From Apostichopus japonicus (Eukaryota > Echinodermata > Holothuroidea > Aspidochirotida > Stichopodidae): 64,000 nucleotides of DNA. This document shows positions 38,226 to 51,879 of the stretch, in pieces. Position 1 is the first letter of the stretch. Each line of letters starts with the position of its first letter. The stretch is taken from contig NC_092582.1 of the NCBI RefSeq assembly GCF_037975245.1, positions 2,557,001 through 2,621,000 of the forward strand, in the 5' to 3' direction. The notes below the pieces were generated by a model. It was not told the DNA's origin and searched no databases. It was given only the letters and a program-made list of their open reading frames with translations. The translations under genes and the position numbers were made by a program.

Positions 38226-41200
38226 CAGAAAGGAAGCAAAGTAGTAGAGGTTCTATTCTTTCACGAAAGATGTCATAACAATATTGATAATTTAAAGTTT
38301 CTCTACGTTCTTTATTGTTTTTTGTTTCATTTATTTATATTATTATGTGAGAAGTGTTTACTCAAGTGTTAATAATGACTTTTGGGTCAAGTTTTTCACA
38401 GTATTGTGGTTCTATTCTCGATTGTTGAAGGAAGTGTTAGTTACCTGACAATATTTATCTCTTACTTTGAGTTCAGAATCTCATCGCCAATGATGAAAAA
38501 AAGCATAAATTCCAAGGAGTAGAAAAATTAGCACACAACTATTATCTGATCGGGATTGAACAGTTAATAGCTCCCTCTTTCACAGGAACAGTAAAATAAT
38601 TGTACCATCATGTATCTTTTAGAAACTTGGCTAGATTCGAGGGTGGGGTTAGTGGTGGTTGGGAGGAGTCTAACATTGTGTAAATGATGACATAGCGTGG
38701 CACAACGGGCAGTGGGGGGTCACTCCCTGGTCAGTATGGAGGCAAAACTACAACACAACGCAAGATGCGGCTGATACAACGGATATGAAATAATGGTGAG
38801 CAACTGATATTAAAGAGTAACTAACACTCCTTTGTAGTTAGGACTCCTTCGAGAATTTTGTTGAGAAGTTTAAATCAGAGTTTATTAGATCATTTACAGA
38901 AGACTTACAAGGGTCTTTATTGAGCGACCCTGCAATTACCACGATGCAATTTACACGTAAGACTGATAACAATATCTTAGACACGTTGTTTATGCTCTCC
39001 AACTTTTAAGAGACCGGATTTAATTTATTTCTTTTCATATAATTCTTTTGTCACTGACACTTAGAACTAAATCACTAGTGAGTTATTGCTGGAGGTAAAT
39101 TCCCGAGTTGACAACGCGGAGGTGATCCTTTAAGCTTGTATAATAATAATAATACAATTCCTCGAACTCTATATAGTGAGGTGTCCCGAACGGCACACTG
39201 TTTCGTTCACGGAACACAGGGCTTTCTTGTGAGACAAAAAAAAGATATGTTAGAAATCAATAGAGAGAATGATGCCTCACTTACTAGCATATTTATTCTT
39301 TAAACATCTGGTTTAAGTTTCATTACGATTCGTATTTAATCACGGAGAGAGACTTGAAAACAATATTGTTGGCGTGTGACCTTTAAAATATCACGTGATA
39401 GATCGTCTTCTCTTCCTTAACAACCGATATAAACACTTTGCCTATAGATTTTACAACACGTTTACTATCAAAGTGTATACCTATATAGGCCTAGCCTAAT
39501 TTGCATATGAAAACTCCCGGTTGAAGTTGTTGTTGTTGTTGCAGTTATTATGTTATTTCAGAGATGAAACTAATTGCAATAAACATATCATTTTGATGTA
39601 TACAATTATGATCTATACAAATAGTGAAATTAGTACAATTTACAGAGGAATAGCTTACCATTAACAATTCAGACTGGACTAAGAATCTGACGTCGTCATC
39701 AGATTTGCCTTAAAGGAGTATTTCAGAAAATTAACATGTTTTAGATGTAAACATCTGTCAACGAAAATAGATCAATTTATTAACCTGCCCACAAAAACGT
39801 TATATACTTTTAGACCATATCATATTTAAATAATCAAATTTTGCATACAGTCCTCTCCACCAACTCCCCCCCCCCCCCAACCCCAAATTTACCCTTATCC
39901 TTAATTCACCACTGATGTAATTCATTACGGCAAAAGGGGAAATACATTGTTCTGCCATTCCATTGCCAAATGCAAGGAAATGTCAAATCTTGTTTCCGTT
40001 AGATATTATCAAGAGAACTTGAAACAAGTTTAGAATCACAATATGTTACAGGCAGTTTCCATGACTACACAAAAGTACCTGCTTCTGAGATATGACTGGT
40101 CTACCTGACAACCGGTAACGAAATGTGCTTCCAAATTACATCGAATATGAAGATTTCCATGATCGAAAAAAGTCCTGTTTGACTCAACAATATAACAAAA
40201 TTAATTAAGTCAAATATGTTCGGTTATATTACATTATAAAAATGTTAAAACAATGTTAAAATATGTTGTAAATGATGAACAGTAAAGGAGATGCAACTAT
40301 ACCCTTGAACGAATATTAAATACAGAACTTCGCAACGTACATAATTTTGGTAGAAAGATAATTCATAAAGGTGTTTTTTTTCGTTAATAATTAATGGATT
40401 ATACTTAGTCATAATTTATATTTGACTTATACGACCCTATACTCGTTAGTATACAGTTATTTATAGCATTCAAGCTTTATTAACAATTCTCACTTGATTC
40501 GAGTTTATTGTGCATAGTGGTTATTACGATTATTTATAAGGAAAAGCGTCAAGTTCTCACGTGTTTTTATTCGAGTGCATATATCTTAGGCAAAGTACAA
40601 CATACCGACCTATATATTTTGCAACCACTTTTATTATGTATACACAGTTTCAAATATATAGTAAAGGAAAGGAAGTATACCAAGTCTAAATATAAAAAAA
40701 AAATATTTCTTTACATAGCCGTCTTGTGGGTTTACATACGTGAGCAATGTTTTCAAATGTATTCCGTATGATTCGGGCTGCAATATCTCATGCCATGGGT
40801 TCATAGCGTAGAAGGTTAAGTTACACTCTAAGACTAATACGGTCATGTTATTGAGAGTAAATTTCGTGACGAGATCTATAAATCAGTTTTGTTTCATCTC
40901 GTTACGAATTTCGAGAAGAAGATTAAACACATTGAGTGTTTCCGAGATGTCTGTTCGTATATAACTTTTAGACAGCAGTCGCTCATTCGATCAGTCACTC
41001 ATTCTGCTATAGTTCTAACATCAGTACCATGCGTTTAAAGACATATTGGAGCAGATTTGTTGTATTTTCAAGTCTAAAATTGCTTCTAGGTTCCTTTGAC
41101 ATTGGAGTACTATTCTGTATAAGAGGCCGAAGGATGTGGTAAAATGATAACTACTTTCTATAATAACTTCCTATAAAACAACAATTAAAGAGACCAGAGA

Positions 41201-43169
41201 GTCAAGTTAGAGTGGTGTTCTATAAGGCACAATCCAATACTTTACTGTTCCAGCAAACTATCCCTAAGAAGAGAGGCGGGGAGAGGGGGGGGTCGGGAGA
41301 TGGGGATGTAAGGGGAACTATGGTATACATTTGAAAATCAGTTTTGCATAATATTTAAGGTTCCTTGCAGTTATAGAGATAAACACACTGAAGTAATTCA
41401 TAGATATCACTTTCGTTCAAACAGATTGCTTTTTGGCCGACGTTCGTGGACACGTGACGTATTTCGTACTAAACGTTCTGCATAAACTTATTTTAAAATC
41501 CGATTTGACATGGTATTATCTCATTCCTTGTTCATCTTTCTCTTGTTTTCAAATAACATCATGATCCCCCCCCCCGCCCCTACCCCACCCTTTTTCTTCA
41601 GAAACTCAAATAAAGTATTTGTCGTTGGAACGCCATTCGAATAATAAATAATCCCTCCATAAGCATTGTAACCTTCGACGCTATATCTGATATTAGAGTA
41701 TGAAATGGGAAAAGGGCCCGTTGCGTTGGCGAAAGTTGCGTTGGCGTTAAGGACTGCTTTATTGAGAATTAATATATACTTCTACGATGGTTATCACGTA
41801 TATAACCTTCAATGTGTTACAATCTTTAACGCAGAAACGCCGCTTTAAATTGGCGCGTCGTTCGTTTATCGGTGATTATATCGTAAATATACTCTCCGGC
41901 TATGAAAATAGAAAGTATTAACCCGTCATTCTCTTAACCGACTCCCTCATATTCATCCAGTGAAGAAGTGAGCCTACTCATTTCATAACTTGATTATGTG
42001 ATTGAACAGATGAGAGCGCCACTCATGTATTCCATACAGATATCTACTCACATTAAATGACTTATATATATCTTCGAGGGCCTGTTCTTGACTTGCATTA
42101 TCTGTAGTACGGTCGGATTCCTATCAATTCCGCTGGGGATGATGTCTTCGTTGTTGGTTTGTGTGGAAGGCATAAGGTAACTTCGACTGGAAAAGGGAAG
42201 TTGAAAATAAAATAGTTAAAGAGAAGTCCGCGGAGGTCGTAAATGAACAATTACCATAGTGGATATTTATCATTTAACCCCCGTGACGGTTTCGCGCTGT
42301 ATACGGTGTATCAAGAATATACGCTTTGTTTCTTTTCGGAGGTGCATCGGAGAAGGGGGGTCGTTTTAACCTAATACATGCCATAAATATGGAAATTTTT
42401 TATTCAATGCTTGGAAATGTCATTTCGCGATATGACAATGTTTATACGGATCGTATCTCTGACATGGAATCAGCTAACCAGAAATAATATCGCCTTTCAT
42501 GAAACGTCTCTGATATGACTTTAAGCAAACATATTTCAATATTGGATTTTTTATTTCTGTTGTCGATGTGTCTTCGATTAAAGTTTCCAATGAGACTGTC
42601 AAATTTAATTGAAAAATAAAGAAGAGTGAAAAACACACGAAGGACATAAGTATGTCATTAATAGGAGAAGGCTGGGTTATGAACAAATATTGGAATAAAG
42701 TGAGAATAATTATTGGCGAGCGATATCTTCTTCTTTCTCCTTTTTTTTTTTTTTTTCTTAAATTTAACAGAAATTATGTGGCATCTGTGAACCTTTTTTT
42801 TTATCTTTCTTCTTGATCGATTGATGTTTCGTCTTCAGGGGAATTTAGTGCAATATTTTATGTACAGTGGTTATTATTATCGGTCACTTCACATTTCCTA
42901 TGAAAAGAAAAAAAGATATTTTTAAGTTTTTCTTCATAGCTTTTTTTTTATTTTTATTTTTTTTATTATTACAATTATTCTGATATCCATATTCTCGAAG
43001 ATACTCATTTCAAAACTGGCTCTTATGAACAAGAATAAAGGAGTAATTACTCTATGGAAATTTGACGGAGGACGATTCCAAAAGTACATACAATCTGATG
43101 TACATGTGTTATTGCGACGTATTTACGGCTGTTTACAGGACATAAGGTAATCTAACTTGGAATTTAACC
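38226..43169. other. Unassigned AT-rich DNA
   Basis: No supported gene or repeat family. C-rich tracts occur at 39866-39878 and near 41566-41575. Confidence 0.45.
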
Positions 43170-43226
43170 ATGGCTGCGGATATACTTGCGGAATTAACTC
43201 TAAAGGCTTTCGGTGAAGATTTGAGG
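43170..43226 (+). CDS. Candidate first coding exon
   Basis: ATG in a good context (AACCATGG) opens 19 codons, MAADILAELTLKAFGEDLR, directly followed by a consensus splice donor GTAAGT at 43227. The exon ends in phase 0. I do not recognise the protein. Two further phase-0 exon-like pieces lie downstream on the same strand (48410-48463 and 49337-49486), so a small gene spanning about 6 kb is possible. Short exons like this can arise by chance, and the linkage is inference. Confidence 0.3.
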
Positions 43227-43251
43227 GTAAGTTTTACTCAATTTATGGACA

Positions 43252-43318
43252 TGCGCTATATGTTACTATGTATTGTTCCTATGCGCTATATGTAACTATG
43301 TATTGTTTCCATATATAC
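43252..43318. repeat. 34-bp tandem duplication
   Basis: ATGCGCTATATGTTACTATG and its following bases are repeated once, with one substitution and a 1-base indel. It lies in the putative first intron. Confidence 0.7.
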
Positions 43319-45776
43319 GAACAAAAGTTAGACATTTGGGTCGAGATAACGTATGAATTAACTTAGACGTGTGTCAAAAATGCATCTTTTTTTTTTTTTT
43401 GGCTTCTAAATAAAGAAAAAATGTATCAACCTAAAAATTTGCCCCGAAACGATAGCTTAAAGGATTGTGTAATATGATCTTCCTATAGAAATTTGTAGGT
43501 TTTCATGTAAGAATTGAAGTAGGAATTGAAAAAAATCAAGGAATTGATAAGCGTTTTCACTATATTTTTATCGTTTTTCACGTTGTTTAAAATTCAGGTT
43601 ATAAGACTGAATGTGCTGTGGACAGTTTGTATATGAACTGTTTAATAATAAAAACCTTTAACCACTTGAGAACAGTGACACTATCCTCTTGTAAATACAA
43701 CCCCCCCCCCCCCCAAAAAAAAGAAGACATAACTCGTATATGTGTAAGTCTGTTAGTTCATGTAAGAGTCAGTGTGGACAACAACGATGCAAGGAGTATA
43801 GCATATGTGTAACTGTAATGTAAAGAATGTATTAAACTTCATATGGAAGAGAAAGACACGACGTAAGCTCGAATATATCTGTCTATATTATTCATTATGG
43901 AGATGTTTGCTTGTCTTAATTAACTTAATTAAACTGACCAACACTGTAAATGATGCCTGCAGCTATAATTGAATTCCAAAACCAATTACCATATGTATAT
44001 ATGTATGGGTACGATAATAGGTGTTAAACAACTTTAATAAGACTGCCGCAATCTTACAATCTCTGACTCTTTGAGTTGAGTCAACCCGGGCGCTCTATAC
44101 GTAATCTGGCGGAATGCCTGAGATACCATTGCGAGTGGTTTTGCAATGCAGCGGACATATCATTCAATCTTTTAAAAATAGTTTTTAGAAACTGTTGATA
44201 ACAGGCGCGCTGTTTTGTGAACACACGTGCAGCACAGAGAGATGTTGTTTTCTATACCTACATGCGTGTACATTGGTATATCCCGCAGACGGTATATAAC
44301 TGGCCAAGCACCCGCAACATTTGTAAGGGATGTGAGATACCAATGGGATTTTAACCCCTATACTCCTCCTCCCCCCCCCCCACCACTCCCTCCCACCCCA
44401 CCCCAAAATCACATCTACCTATCAGAGACCATCTGACCGGAATATATATTAGTGTACTAAATAACGTTCAATAACTTCTCTCCGGGGCCTCTGTCTCCCA
44501 ATGTTTTTACCCACACATTCAGAAGGACTATTTTAAGACAATAACATTTCTCTTTGAGGGACAATACGTTTAAGGTAATGAAACTTGCTCGTTGAGAAGA
44601 GCGCTTTAGAGACCATTTGTTTAATTTCTAACATCTTTGCGTATACTCCATTGATGACATTTACCGAATAAAAAGCAGTCACTGGACTTTTTAAATTGAT
44701 TTAAATTGTTAACACTGTTTTCCTGTTTAGAAACTGCATTAAAAACAAAAACCTGCCCCCCATTTCGCCCCATGTATATTTATCTAAACACTTATTGGAT
44801 CGAGTTAGGCTACTTTTTTGTCTTTGCGACAATTATTTTGCTACGATATTTTGCGTCTAAGCTTACATTTTACGAGATTTTCGTGACGTCAGAGACCGAT
44901 TACGATAAATGGTGTGAAGGTGTCTTCTTTTAGTAGTGTTGTCGTTGGAAGTTATTTCCCTTTTTGGAACATTAAGTGCATAAAATGTGCTACGGGGTTA
45001 GAAGTACACACTACCAAGCAAAGACTCCATAGGTGTAATCATGTACACTATTTACGTACTACATTCACATTCATGATACGGTGCCATAGCATTTGGGATT
45101 GTATACAGAGATGTAAGTAAATCATTGGCTCATGTGACAGTTCAGTACCGCGTCAAATCCACCACAGACTTTGGTGAATTCATGTTTAGTATGACGTGTC
45201 CATGCAGATCAGTTATCGATGAACGTTACCCTTTATATCCATACGGAAGTCATGTTTCGACGTGTGTGAAGTATTTATATATTATACTTGTTGGCTTCGA
45301 GAATGCATGCGCATAATTAATAGATGAATATGATGGATGTCAATACATATTGTATTTATACCGTGTTAAACGATTTAACACATGAATAGCTTTCCCACGG
45401 GAGAGAGAGATAACTTGCAGTCCAACTGCTAGGATGTAATATCGACACCAAATAGTCACGTGATATGCCGGCCGTGAAGCCCTTAGTATGATGTTTTAAT
45501 CTAATAGAAGACATTCTATTGTTTCGATGTAAATATATAGCTATACCTCGGTAAAAAGGTGTAAACTCTGCCAGACACTATTATTGGAAATTGAATCATG
45601 TTAACAAGCTTATGTATAACTTCTATGAATCTGTTGCCAATGAATGTTGTTCTCGTTCCAATAATATAATTAAACGAAAACATTCATCTAATGTTTGTAT
45701 TCATCCTTTAGTGTGTAAAACAGCTGAATGCGTTAAAGGGTATCTTCTCTAGCCATCAATATATATCATATCATAC
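43319..45776. other. Unassigned AT-rich DNA (possible intron)
   Basis: No supported exon. Poly-C tracts lie at 43701-43714 and about 44370-44381. A frame ending near 45120 has no recognisable domain. Confidence 0.4.
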
Positions 45777-46055
45777 CAGTGCTGTTACCGAGTGGATAAA
45801 GGCGGTGGCATTTGAAGCAATAAGGTCTAGCTATGAGGAGGTTCTGCGTTCGATACCCGGCCGGGTCATAGTAAGGTGGGTTTGACATCCAAAGAGCAAT
45901 CTGCGGTTTTCTTTCTAAAATTGAAAGATTCCAAAATTGATTTCAAATGTTGAATTGGAAGCCACCCGACGTGTAAGTTGTAATCCATAAGCCCTTGCGG
46001 GTTTCATCCACATTTGTGGTCGCTTTAGCGTCGTAAAAAATAACTGCTGATTATA
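45777..46055 (+). mobile_element. Ser/Leu-type tRNA-derived SINE
   Basis: The head has an A-box-like TTACCGAGTGGATAAAGG (from 45785), a stretch long enough for a class II variable arm and a B box GTTCGATACCC (from 45849). It is followed by a tRNA-unrelated region ending TTAGCGTCGTAAAAAATAAC. The anticodon stem is decayed. Boundaries are approximate. Head type is inferred from the long spacing between boxes. Confidence 0.65.
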
Positions 46056-46510
46056 AACACAGTGCGTGAAATGTCGGACGAAAGTTTGCTATTATCCAAA
46101 ACAAGCCTATCCTATCACGCTTTCACGACAGATGCACACAGCTTATAGGTTTATTTGCATATAAGCATCGAGGCTAAAGTTACAGTGGCTACTAACCATC
46201 GAGGCAAAGAACCAGCTAAATGGGTTTATTCAGAAGTTGTTACATGCGCAGAATGCCTCACATGCAGAACGACTCATAAATAAAGGACGTGTTATATATA
46301 CGGAACACATCGACCAATGGTGGTTATGCATACACAGAACACAGTGTACACGGGGCCCCGTATCATACACAGAACGCCTCATGTACCGAACGCATCGTAC
46401 GGTACATAGATAAACATTACTCGTGTTAGAGCTCTCCATTGCAAGGTGCCTTATGATACTAACAAACCCACGTGACATTCAAAGCTACGGTACGTGACAT
46501 GGGCTTAGAC
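46056..46510. other. Unassigned DNA
   Basis: No supported gene. It contains short repeats of CACAGAAC and CCTCATG phrases near 46240-46400. Confidence 0.35.
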
Positions 46511-46877
46511 CATGGGTGGGCAACCTTTTTGAATGAATGGGCCAGATATAAGGAGTGAAAAATTGACTGGGCCGCACCTAACCAACGACCTGCTGTTGAT
46601 TTAAAACCTTTGATTCGAGGACTTTCAAGCAATAGGTGTGTGAACTTAATCTGTATTCACAAAAACATAATGTCAATACAGTACAGTTGCTAATGAATGG
46701 GGATAATAGGCCTACCTGACAGCATCATTAGTGCCGATAAATTCTAAGCAGGTAGCTTGTTTTTTGTGATGATGTAAAATAGATTGATTTTGTTTCTTTT
46801 TCTTGAGACATCTCACGGGCAGCAAAAAAATCACTGGCGGGCCGCATGTGGCCCGCGGGCCGTAGGTTGCCCCCTTA
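46511..46877. mobile_element. hAT-type non-autonomous element
   Basis: The left end CATGGGTGGGCAACCTTTTT and the right end GGGCCGTAGGTTGCCCCCTT, with the internal GTGGCCCGCGGGCC, are characteristic of hAT elements whose ends read CAGGGGTGGGCAA. Terminal repeats are imperfect. The flanks (GCTTAGAC left, GTTGTAGAC right) could be a decayed 8-bp duplication. The length is about 367 bp and it is non-coding. Confidence 0.7.
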
Positions 46878-47829
46878 GTTGTAGACCTATACTTGTTTAC
46901 ATATATATAGTACTGAGAAATAAGGGTTTCAATAACCTTGAATAATCACGTTACAAAGCCTACATATATACATACAGTATTTATAACAACGATTGCTAAC
47001 TAGTGCAGTTTGCTACAGTTTATCTCATGACTAGTTTAGACAAACTAAATAATTGTCTAGATTAATCATCTAACCTTTCGTAATAAATGAACCAATGGTG
47101 TAACTTTATTTCCACAATTGTTCATCCACTTTAGATGAAGCCAGAATTAATGAAGTCCTGAAATATTCGTATTCGGTTTTTACTGTAGCATGTTTACAAT
47201 GATATCTTTCATTGTACTTTACTTATTATAGTGTTTTTTTTTATATTATTTCCCTTATCGTGACAGAAGTAAAGAAATCAACTCATATCATGTATCGTAA
47301 TGTATCCACTTTAGGCCAAATATCAGGAGAGGCTATCTGAATTTTACGTGGGTCTATAATGTTACATATTATTATTTATAACTTAACTTTAAACACGGAG
47401 GAAAAACTATAAAAAAAAATACGCACGTTTGTGAATTGATGATGACCAAGAAAGTGTTCGCAATATATTAATAAAATTGTAATGTCACTTTCAACTTTTT
47501 TATTTTGTAATTTTCTGGGGTCATTGGAATTTCTAATATGTTACTGTACAGCCGATTTTCATTGTTTTATCAATGAATAATGGTAAAGATGAGTACCCGT
47601 TAATCAGCTTAAAATATGTGTGTTATAATTTCTTAATCCAGTTGCTATTGGGGACTTGAAAACAGAAAATACTTAACACCCAATCCTATTCATAATGGTT
47701 GATTGTACTAACCAGACTAATCAAAAAGTTTTATCAATACTTTCGTCCGCATTTTAACAGAAAGTGGATGACACTTTACTGCAAAACGCTTACAATCTGC
47801 AATTTTGAAGCATCTTTACAAGGTTTACA
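46878..47829. other. Unassigned AT-rich DNA
   Basis: No supported gene. Two acceptor-like TCCACTTTAG sites (47126-47136 and 47305-47316) are not followed by convincing exons. Confidence 0.35.
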
Positions 47830-48265
47830 CTTCATTTGATACTGACTGACGGTTGTCTCTTATTCACAGTACACACTGATCACGCCATGTACATCGGGTA
47901 CATACTAACATCTGCCGACAGGTCTAACACGTGTTACGGTGTAATAACACACTTCAGTTTATACTACTTAACGGCTGTCTCTTATTTACAGTACACACTT
48001 ATCAAGCCATGTACATTGGGTACACAGTAGCATCTGCTGACAGGTCTAACATGTGTTACAGTGTTATAACACACTTTAGTTTATATTGATTAACGGTTGT
48101 CTCTTATTCACAGTACAAACTGATCGAGCTATGTACATTGGGTAGACAGTAACATCTGCTGCCAGGTCTAACATGTGTTACGGTGTTATAACACACTTCA
48201 GCTTGTACTGATTAACGGTTGTCTCTTATTCACAGTACAAACTGATCAAGCCATGTACAGTGTGT
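47830..48265 (+). repeat. 122-bp tandem repeat carrying a splice-acceptor-like site
   Basis: About 3.6 copies; the phrase GGTTGTCTCTTATTCACAG recurs at 47851, 47973, 48095 and 48218 (period 122-123 bp) with few changes. Each copy has a pyrimidine-rich stretch plus CAG, then TAC (A/C)AA or ACA CTG ATC-type codons. The last unit diverges after CCATGTACA. It lies 145 bp upstream of the candidate exon at 48410. Confidence 0.9.
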
Positions 48266-48409
48266 GTCCTGTATGTTATTCCCACGCGTGTGCTTCTTAG
48301 CCTGTCGTTTCTATAAATTGAGTAGTCCAACCTATGCAGTTGTTCTTTTAAGCATTTAAACTAGTGAATTGCAATTTGTTAAAATGATAACTATGTTACT
48401 CATCTGTAG

Positions 48410-48463
48410 GTCATGCTGTATGGCCTACATTTGAGAAAAATATATCGAAGACCAGCCCTGCAG
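48410..48463 (+). CDS. Candidate internal exon
   Basis: An acceptor-like TTACTCATCTGTAG is followed by 18 open codons, VMLYGLHLRKIYRRPALQ, and a donor-like GTAAAT after CAG. The piece is 54 bp and in phase 0 at both ends. That is compatible with joining the phase-0 exon at 43170-43226 and the one at 49337. The peptide is not recognised. Confidence 0.3.
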
Positions 48464-49336
48464 GTAAATCTTTTAATCTACTTATTGGTTAGAGATCTGT
48501 TCCTACAATATCCTCTTTGGAAATATTCTGCAAACTGTTTTTTTTTTTTAAATCAATATACACTATAACATTTATGATTGAAATCCATTTTTCGTTTGTT
48601 AAAAAAAAATGTTTGGCCTTTTGCGAGGTTCATTTCTCTTATCAAGGTTCACTGGTTTAGTTCGTTGATGAATCGTTAGACCCATGAGAATGAACTTATC
48701 ATGAACAGATGACTAATTACCAACTTAAAGGAATATTGAAGTTGGCGTTACAGTTACGGAGAAGAAAACTAATCTAAAAATCTTGTTTCTGGAAGCTAAC
48801 AACCACCTGTTTCACCGATATGGTTGTTTGGAGATGGCAATATGGTCTATGGTCTCTGATGTCCACATAGCACATCTCCATCAAAGTTTTACAGTCCTTT
48901 TAGTTGTATATTTTGGCCTCGGAAGTTAACGCAATTAGAATGTTCTCCTATAGCTGTCACTGTTCTCTTAACTTAGGGCTTTTTCACACCTCAATTATTT
49001 GATGAAATTGCCTTTCTTGTATAATTTTTTGTTGTTGTAAATTACGATGATGATGTGGCTCAATCTGTGGTTGCCAGATACTTTCATAAACATTTAAAAA
49101 AAATATGTCTTCGCCATCAAACGTGCCATCAGGATGTGCCTTTCGCCTACTAGTGTCAAATACTTACGGCATTTTTAATGTCAATTTTCTACCAGCGGAG
49201 TTTTGCATTAAATATTAAAGCAGCTTTCCTCCATTGAGTGATGGGTCTTTAATGACATTTCCGTAACATCCTTACTTCCTACAAATGACAGTCTCGTTTT
49301 TTACTTTGTTGTGTCTCAAAACCGCCCTATTGCCAG
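48464..49336. other. Unassigned DNA (possible intron)
   Basis: No supported exon or repeat family between the two candidate exons. Confidence 0.3.
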
Positions 49337-49486
49337 GTGCAAAATGCGTCTACTTTTCACTATTTGGCGACGAATACAGAGGAATTTTCAAACGTCAGCC
49401 GCTTAGATGGAGCACTTCAGTTTTATCCGCAAGTCTTTCCTTATAATTTTTCAATCAATACTCATTATACAGATGTTATATTTTAG
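49337..49486 (+). CDS. Candidate terminal exon
   Basis: An acceptor-like CCCTATTGCCAG precedes 49 open codons in phase 0, beginning VQNASTFHYLATNTEEFSNV and ending in TAG at 49484-49486. Codon composition (ACG, GCG, GTC, CGC) is more gene-like than its flanks. The peptide is not recognised and there is no clear polyadenylation signal nearby. If real, it could complete the small gene begun at 43170. Confidence 0.25.
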   Translation: MQNASTFHYLATNTEEFSNVSRLDGALQFYPQVFPYNFSINTHYTDVIF

Positions 49487-49889
49487 GATGTTCTATTTAT
49501 GAAACTGACCTTTTATTGACGAAAGTTTACGTCACAGTTCGGGCTTTTGTTTCATCATTGGAAGCCAATGTACAGAAGTCTTTAGAAAACTTCTACAGAA
49601 TCAAATTTAATTTGTGATTCAAAGAAATGTCAGATGTTTGAAGTCAGATCTTAAAGGTTTTCCAAACAGCTGCTCACAATTATAGGACCGACAATATTCG
49701 AACAGTTTCAAGAATGGAAGATGCTGAAAAATAAGTTTCAATTTTTAATTTCTGTCAGTGACTGTAATTAACTGTATTACAACCAATAATCCTTGCGAAA
49801 ATGTTCATATCGTTTACTTCTCCTTATATACCATCGACTGGTGTATCTAATAACGTCTATACTACTGTCGAAAGTGACACGGTCGCTGA

Positions 49890-50305
49890 TATGGTTTACT
49901 TGGAACTTGATACTCGGAACTGGATACTCGGTCTGGATACTCGATACTTGATACGAGGTACTTGATACGAGGTACTCGATACGAGGTACTCGATACTCGA
50001 TAATAGGTATTTGATACTCGATACTTGGTACTTGATACTCGATAATTGGTACTTGATACTCGATACTTGGTACTTGGTACTTGATACTCGATACTTGGTA
50101 CTTGATACTCGATACTGGATACTCGATACTGGGTACTCGATACTGGGTACTCGATACTGGGTACTCGATACTGTGTACTCGATACTCGGTACTTGATACT
50201 CGATACTTGATACTCGATACTGGGTACTCGATACTGGGTACTTGATACTGGGTACTTGATACTAGGTACTTGGTACTTGGTACTTCATACTTGGTACTTG
50301 TTAGT
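49890..50305. repeat. TACTCGATACTTGG minisatellite
   Basis: About 400 bp of interleaved GATACTCGATAC, GATACTTGGTAC and GATACTGGGTAC units. Long Tyr/Val/Ser frames on the minus strand are a by-product of a stop-free repeat rather than a protein. Confidence 0.9.
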
Positions 50306-51792
50306 TGGTGCTGAATTTTCATAGCAATGTAAAGCCATCATTTAGAATAGAAACTGTTCATTGGAAATAAGTGAAAATTCGAATATTCGAAAATCTTACA
50401 ATTTTTGCTTTCAATATTTGATTGATTACATGAAAAAAGTGTTTTGCTTATTATGAAGAAATGATGTGGATCGAATCAAGTCCGAAAATACAATCCCCCC
50501 CCCCCCCCACCGGGCTCTACCTAATCTTTTCATAAGAACATTTAGAGAAGTGTCTTTGCTATTAAATAACATGCAGTTTTCAGTAAGTCTTTGGTTATAT
50601 TTCGCAAATATGGCAAACCAAAACTCTAAAAGCCACGTGTAGCCAAACAAAAAGATAAGGAAAATATATAAAAACAAAATGTGCGAACATTGACCTGTTG
50701 AATTTTAATGTTTACTTTCTACACTAAATATACCTAGTATCTAGACAATAATTTTGAATTAGATGCGTCCCTTATACAATCTACAAAATCATGATTGATA
50801 AGTCCGTCTGGAATACAATCTTTGCATAGAGTATAACCACAGTGACGCAAACGATACAACTCGCATCAAATATAAAAAAAAAAATTAAAAAAAGGGAAAG
50901 TATTTCGTGACTTCACTTCTTACAGTTTATATATAAGACACAGTTCTTTGCCTGTAGGTGAATGTATGCCCTTTTCTTGCCGCCTTTAATAAATTTCCAC
51001 AAAATACGTCACAAGAAGAGCTAGAAATCGACGATGCGTAAAGTGCTATCAATTGTCTGCCCGCTCTCGCTAGATGATATAACCATATACCAACTCCCTG
51101 ATATAACTCTCAATGATAAACGCCGAGAAGAGAAGCTAAAAGACTAAGATTGATAATATTAAAATGATAGATTGTGTTTTCTAGTATGTTGGTTCCTTTC
51201 CACCCACCCCACTACTCCTAATACCCAACCCTAAAACAACACCAACTCCCGTCCACGTCTTCTCCAATTCCATATCTTTCACCACCCAGTTTCCTGTTTC
51301 CGTTACTCGGAGAGAATACTAAATCCCGAAAAAAAACTCAATCTCATATTTGATTGCTCGTCACTCGAGACATTTCACGTCGTAATGAATGTACTCTTGA
51401 AGGAAGTCACGCGATGTAAACCCATATAATGATGTACAGTAGTCAGGAGTAGAGCTGAGGTATAATTCGCTTCTGAGAAAGTAAATATTTTCAATGTAGG
51501 GCATTGCTTTTGTCTGTAATTTCACACAATTAACTCTGATATTTGAATCATTTTTGAATGTATTATTTTAAGAGAGAAGGAGACAGATCGCTTCATGATT
51601 GTCATGTGTGTTTTTGTTGAAGAAAACAATGTCTGTGTAAATAAGGGTGAGTCTGGGAATGCACGAACCTACGTAAATTATGAACAAAATATGACGAAGA
51701 AACTGACTTGTTAATTTCGAACAAATTTTGAAAAATCAAAACAGTTTGAGTTATAGTGCGTAATCTTAAATGGGACGATGCACGATATCCCA
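50306..51792. other. Unassigned AT-rich DNA
   Basis: No supported gene. A C14 tract lies at 50495-50508. Confidence 0.45.
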
Positions 51793-51870
51793 TGAGAAGT
51801 GGGCCAAGACCCACCAGATTCCCACCCCTCAGAATCGATAATCAGAACATATTAAAGCTAGCTTGGACTA
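51793..51870 (+). mobile_element. Fragment of the 14.3-kb hAT-like family
   Basis: GACCCACCAGATTCCCACCC, then GAATCGATAATCAGAA and AAAGCTAGCTTG, match the order and spacing at 14339-14397. Neither terminus is visible. Confidence 0.55.
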
Positions 51871-51879
51871 TGGGATGCA

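Noticed and set aside
45781-45875. Functional Ser or Leu tRNA gene
   Set aside because: The anticodon stem has mismatches and the sequence continues into a SINE-like body.
49777-50322. 181-codon Tyr/Val/Ser-rich frame
   Set aside because: It is a stop-free reading of the GATACTCGATACTTGG minisatellite.
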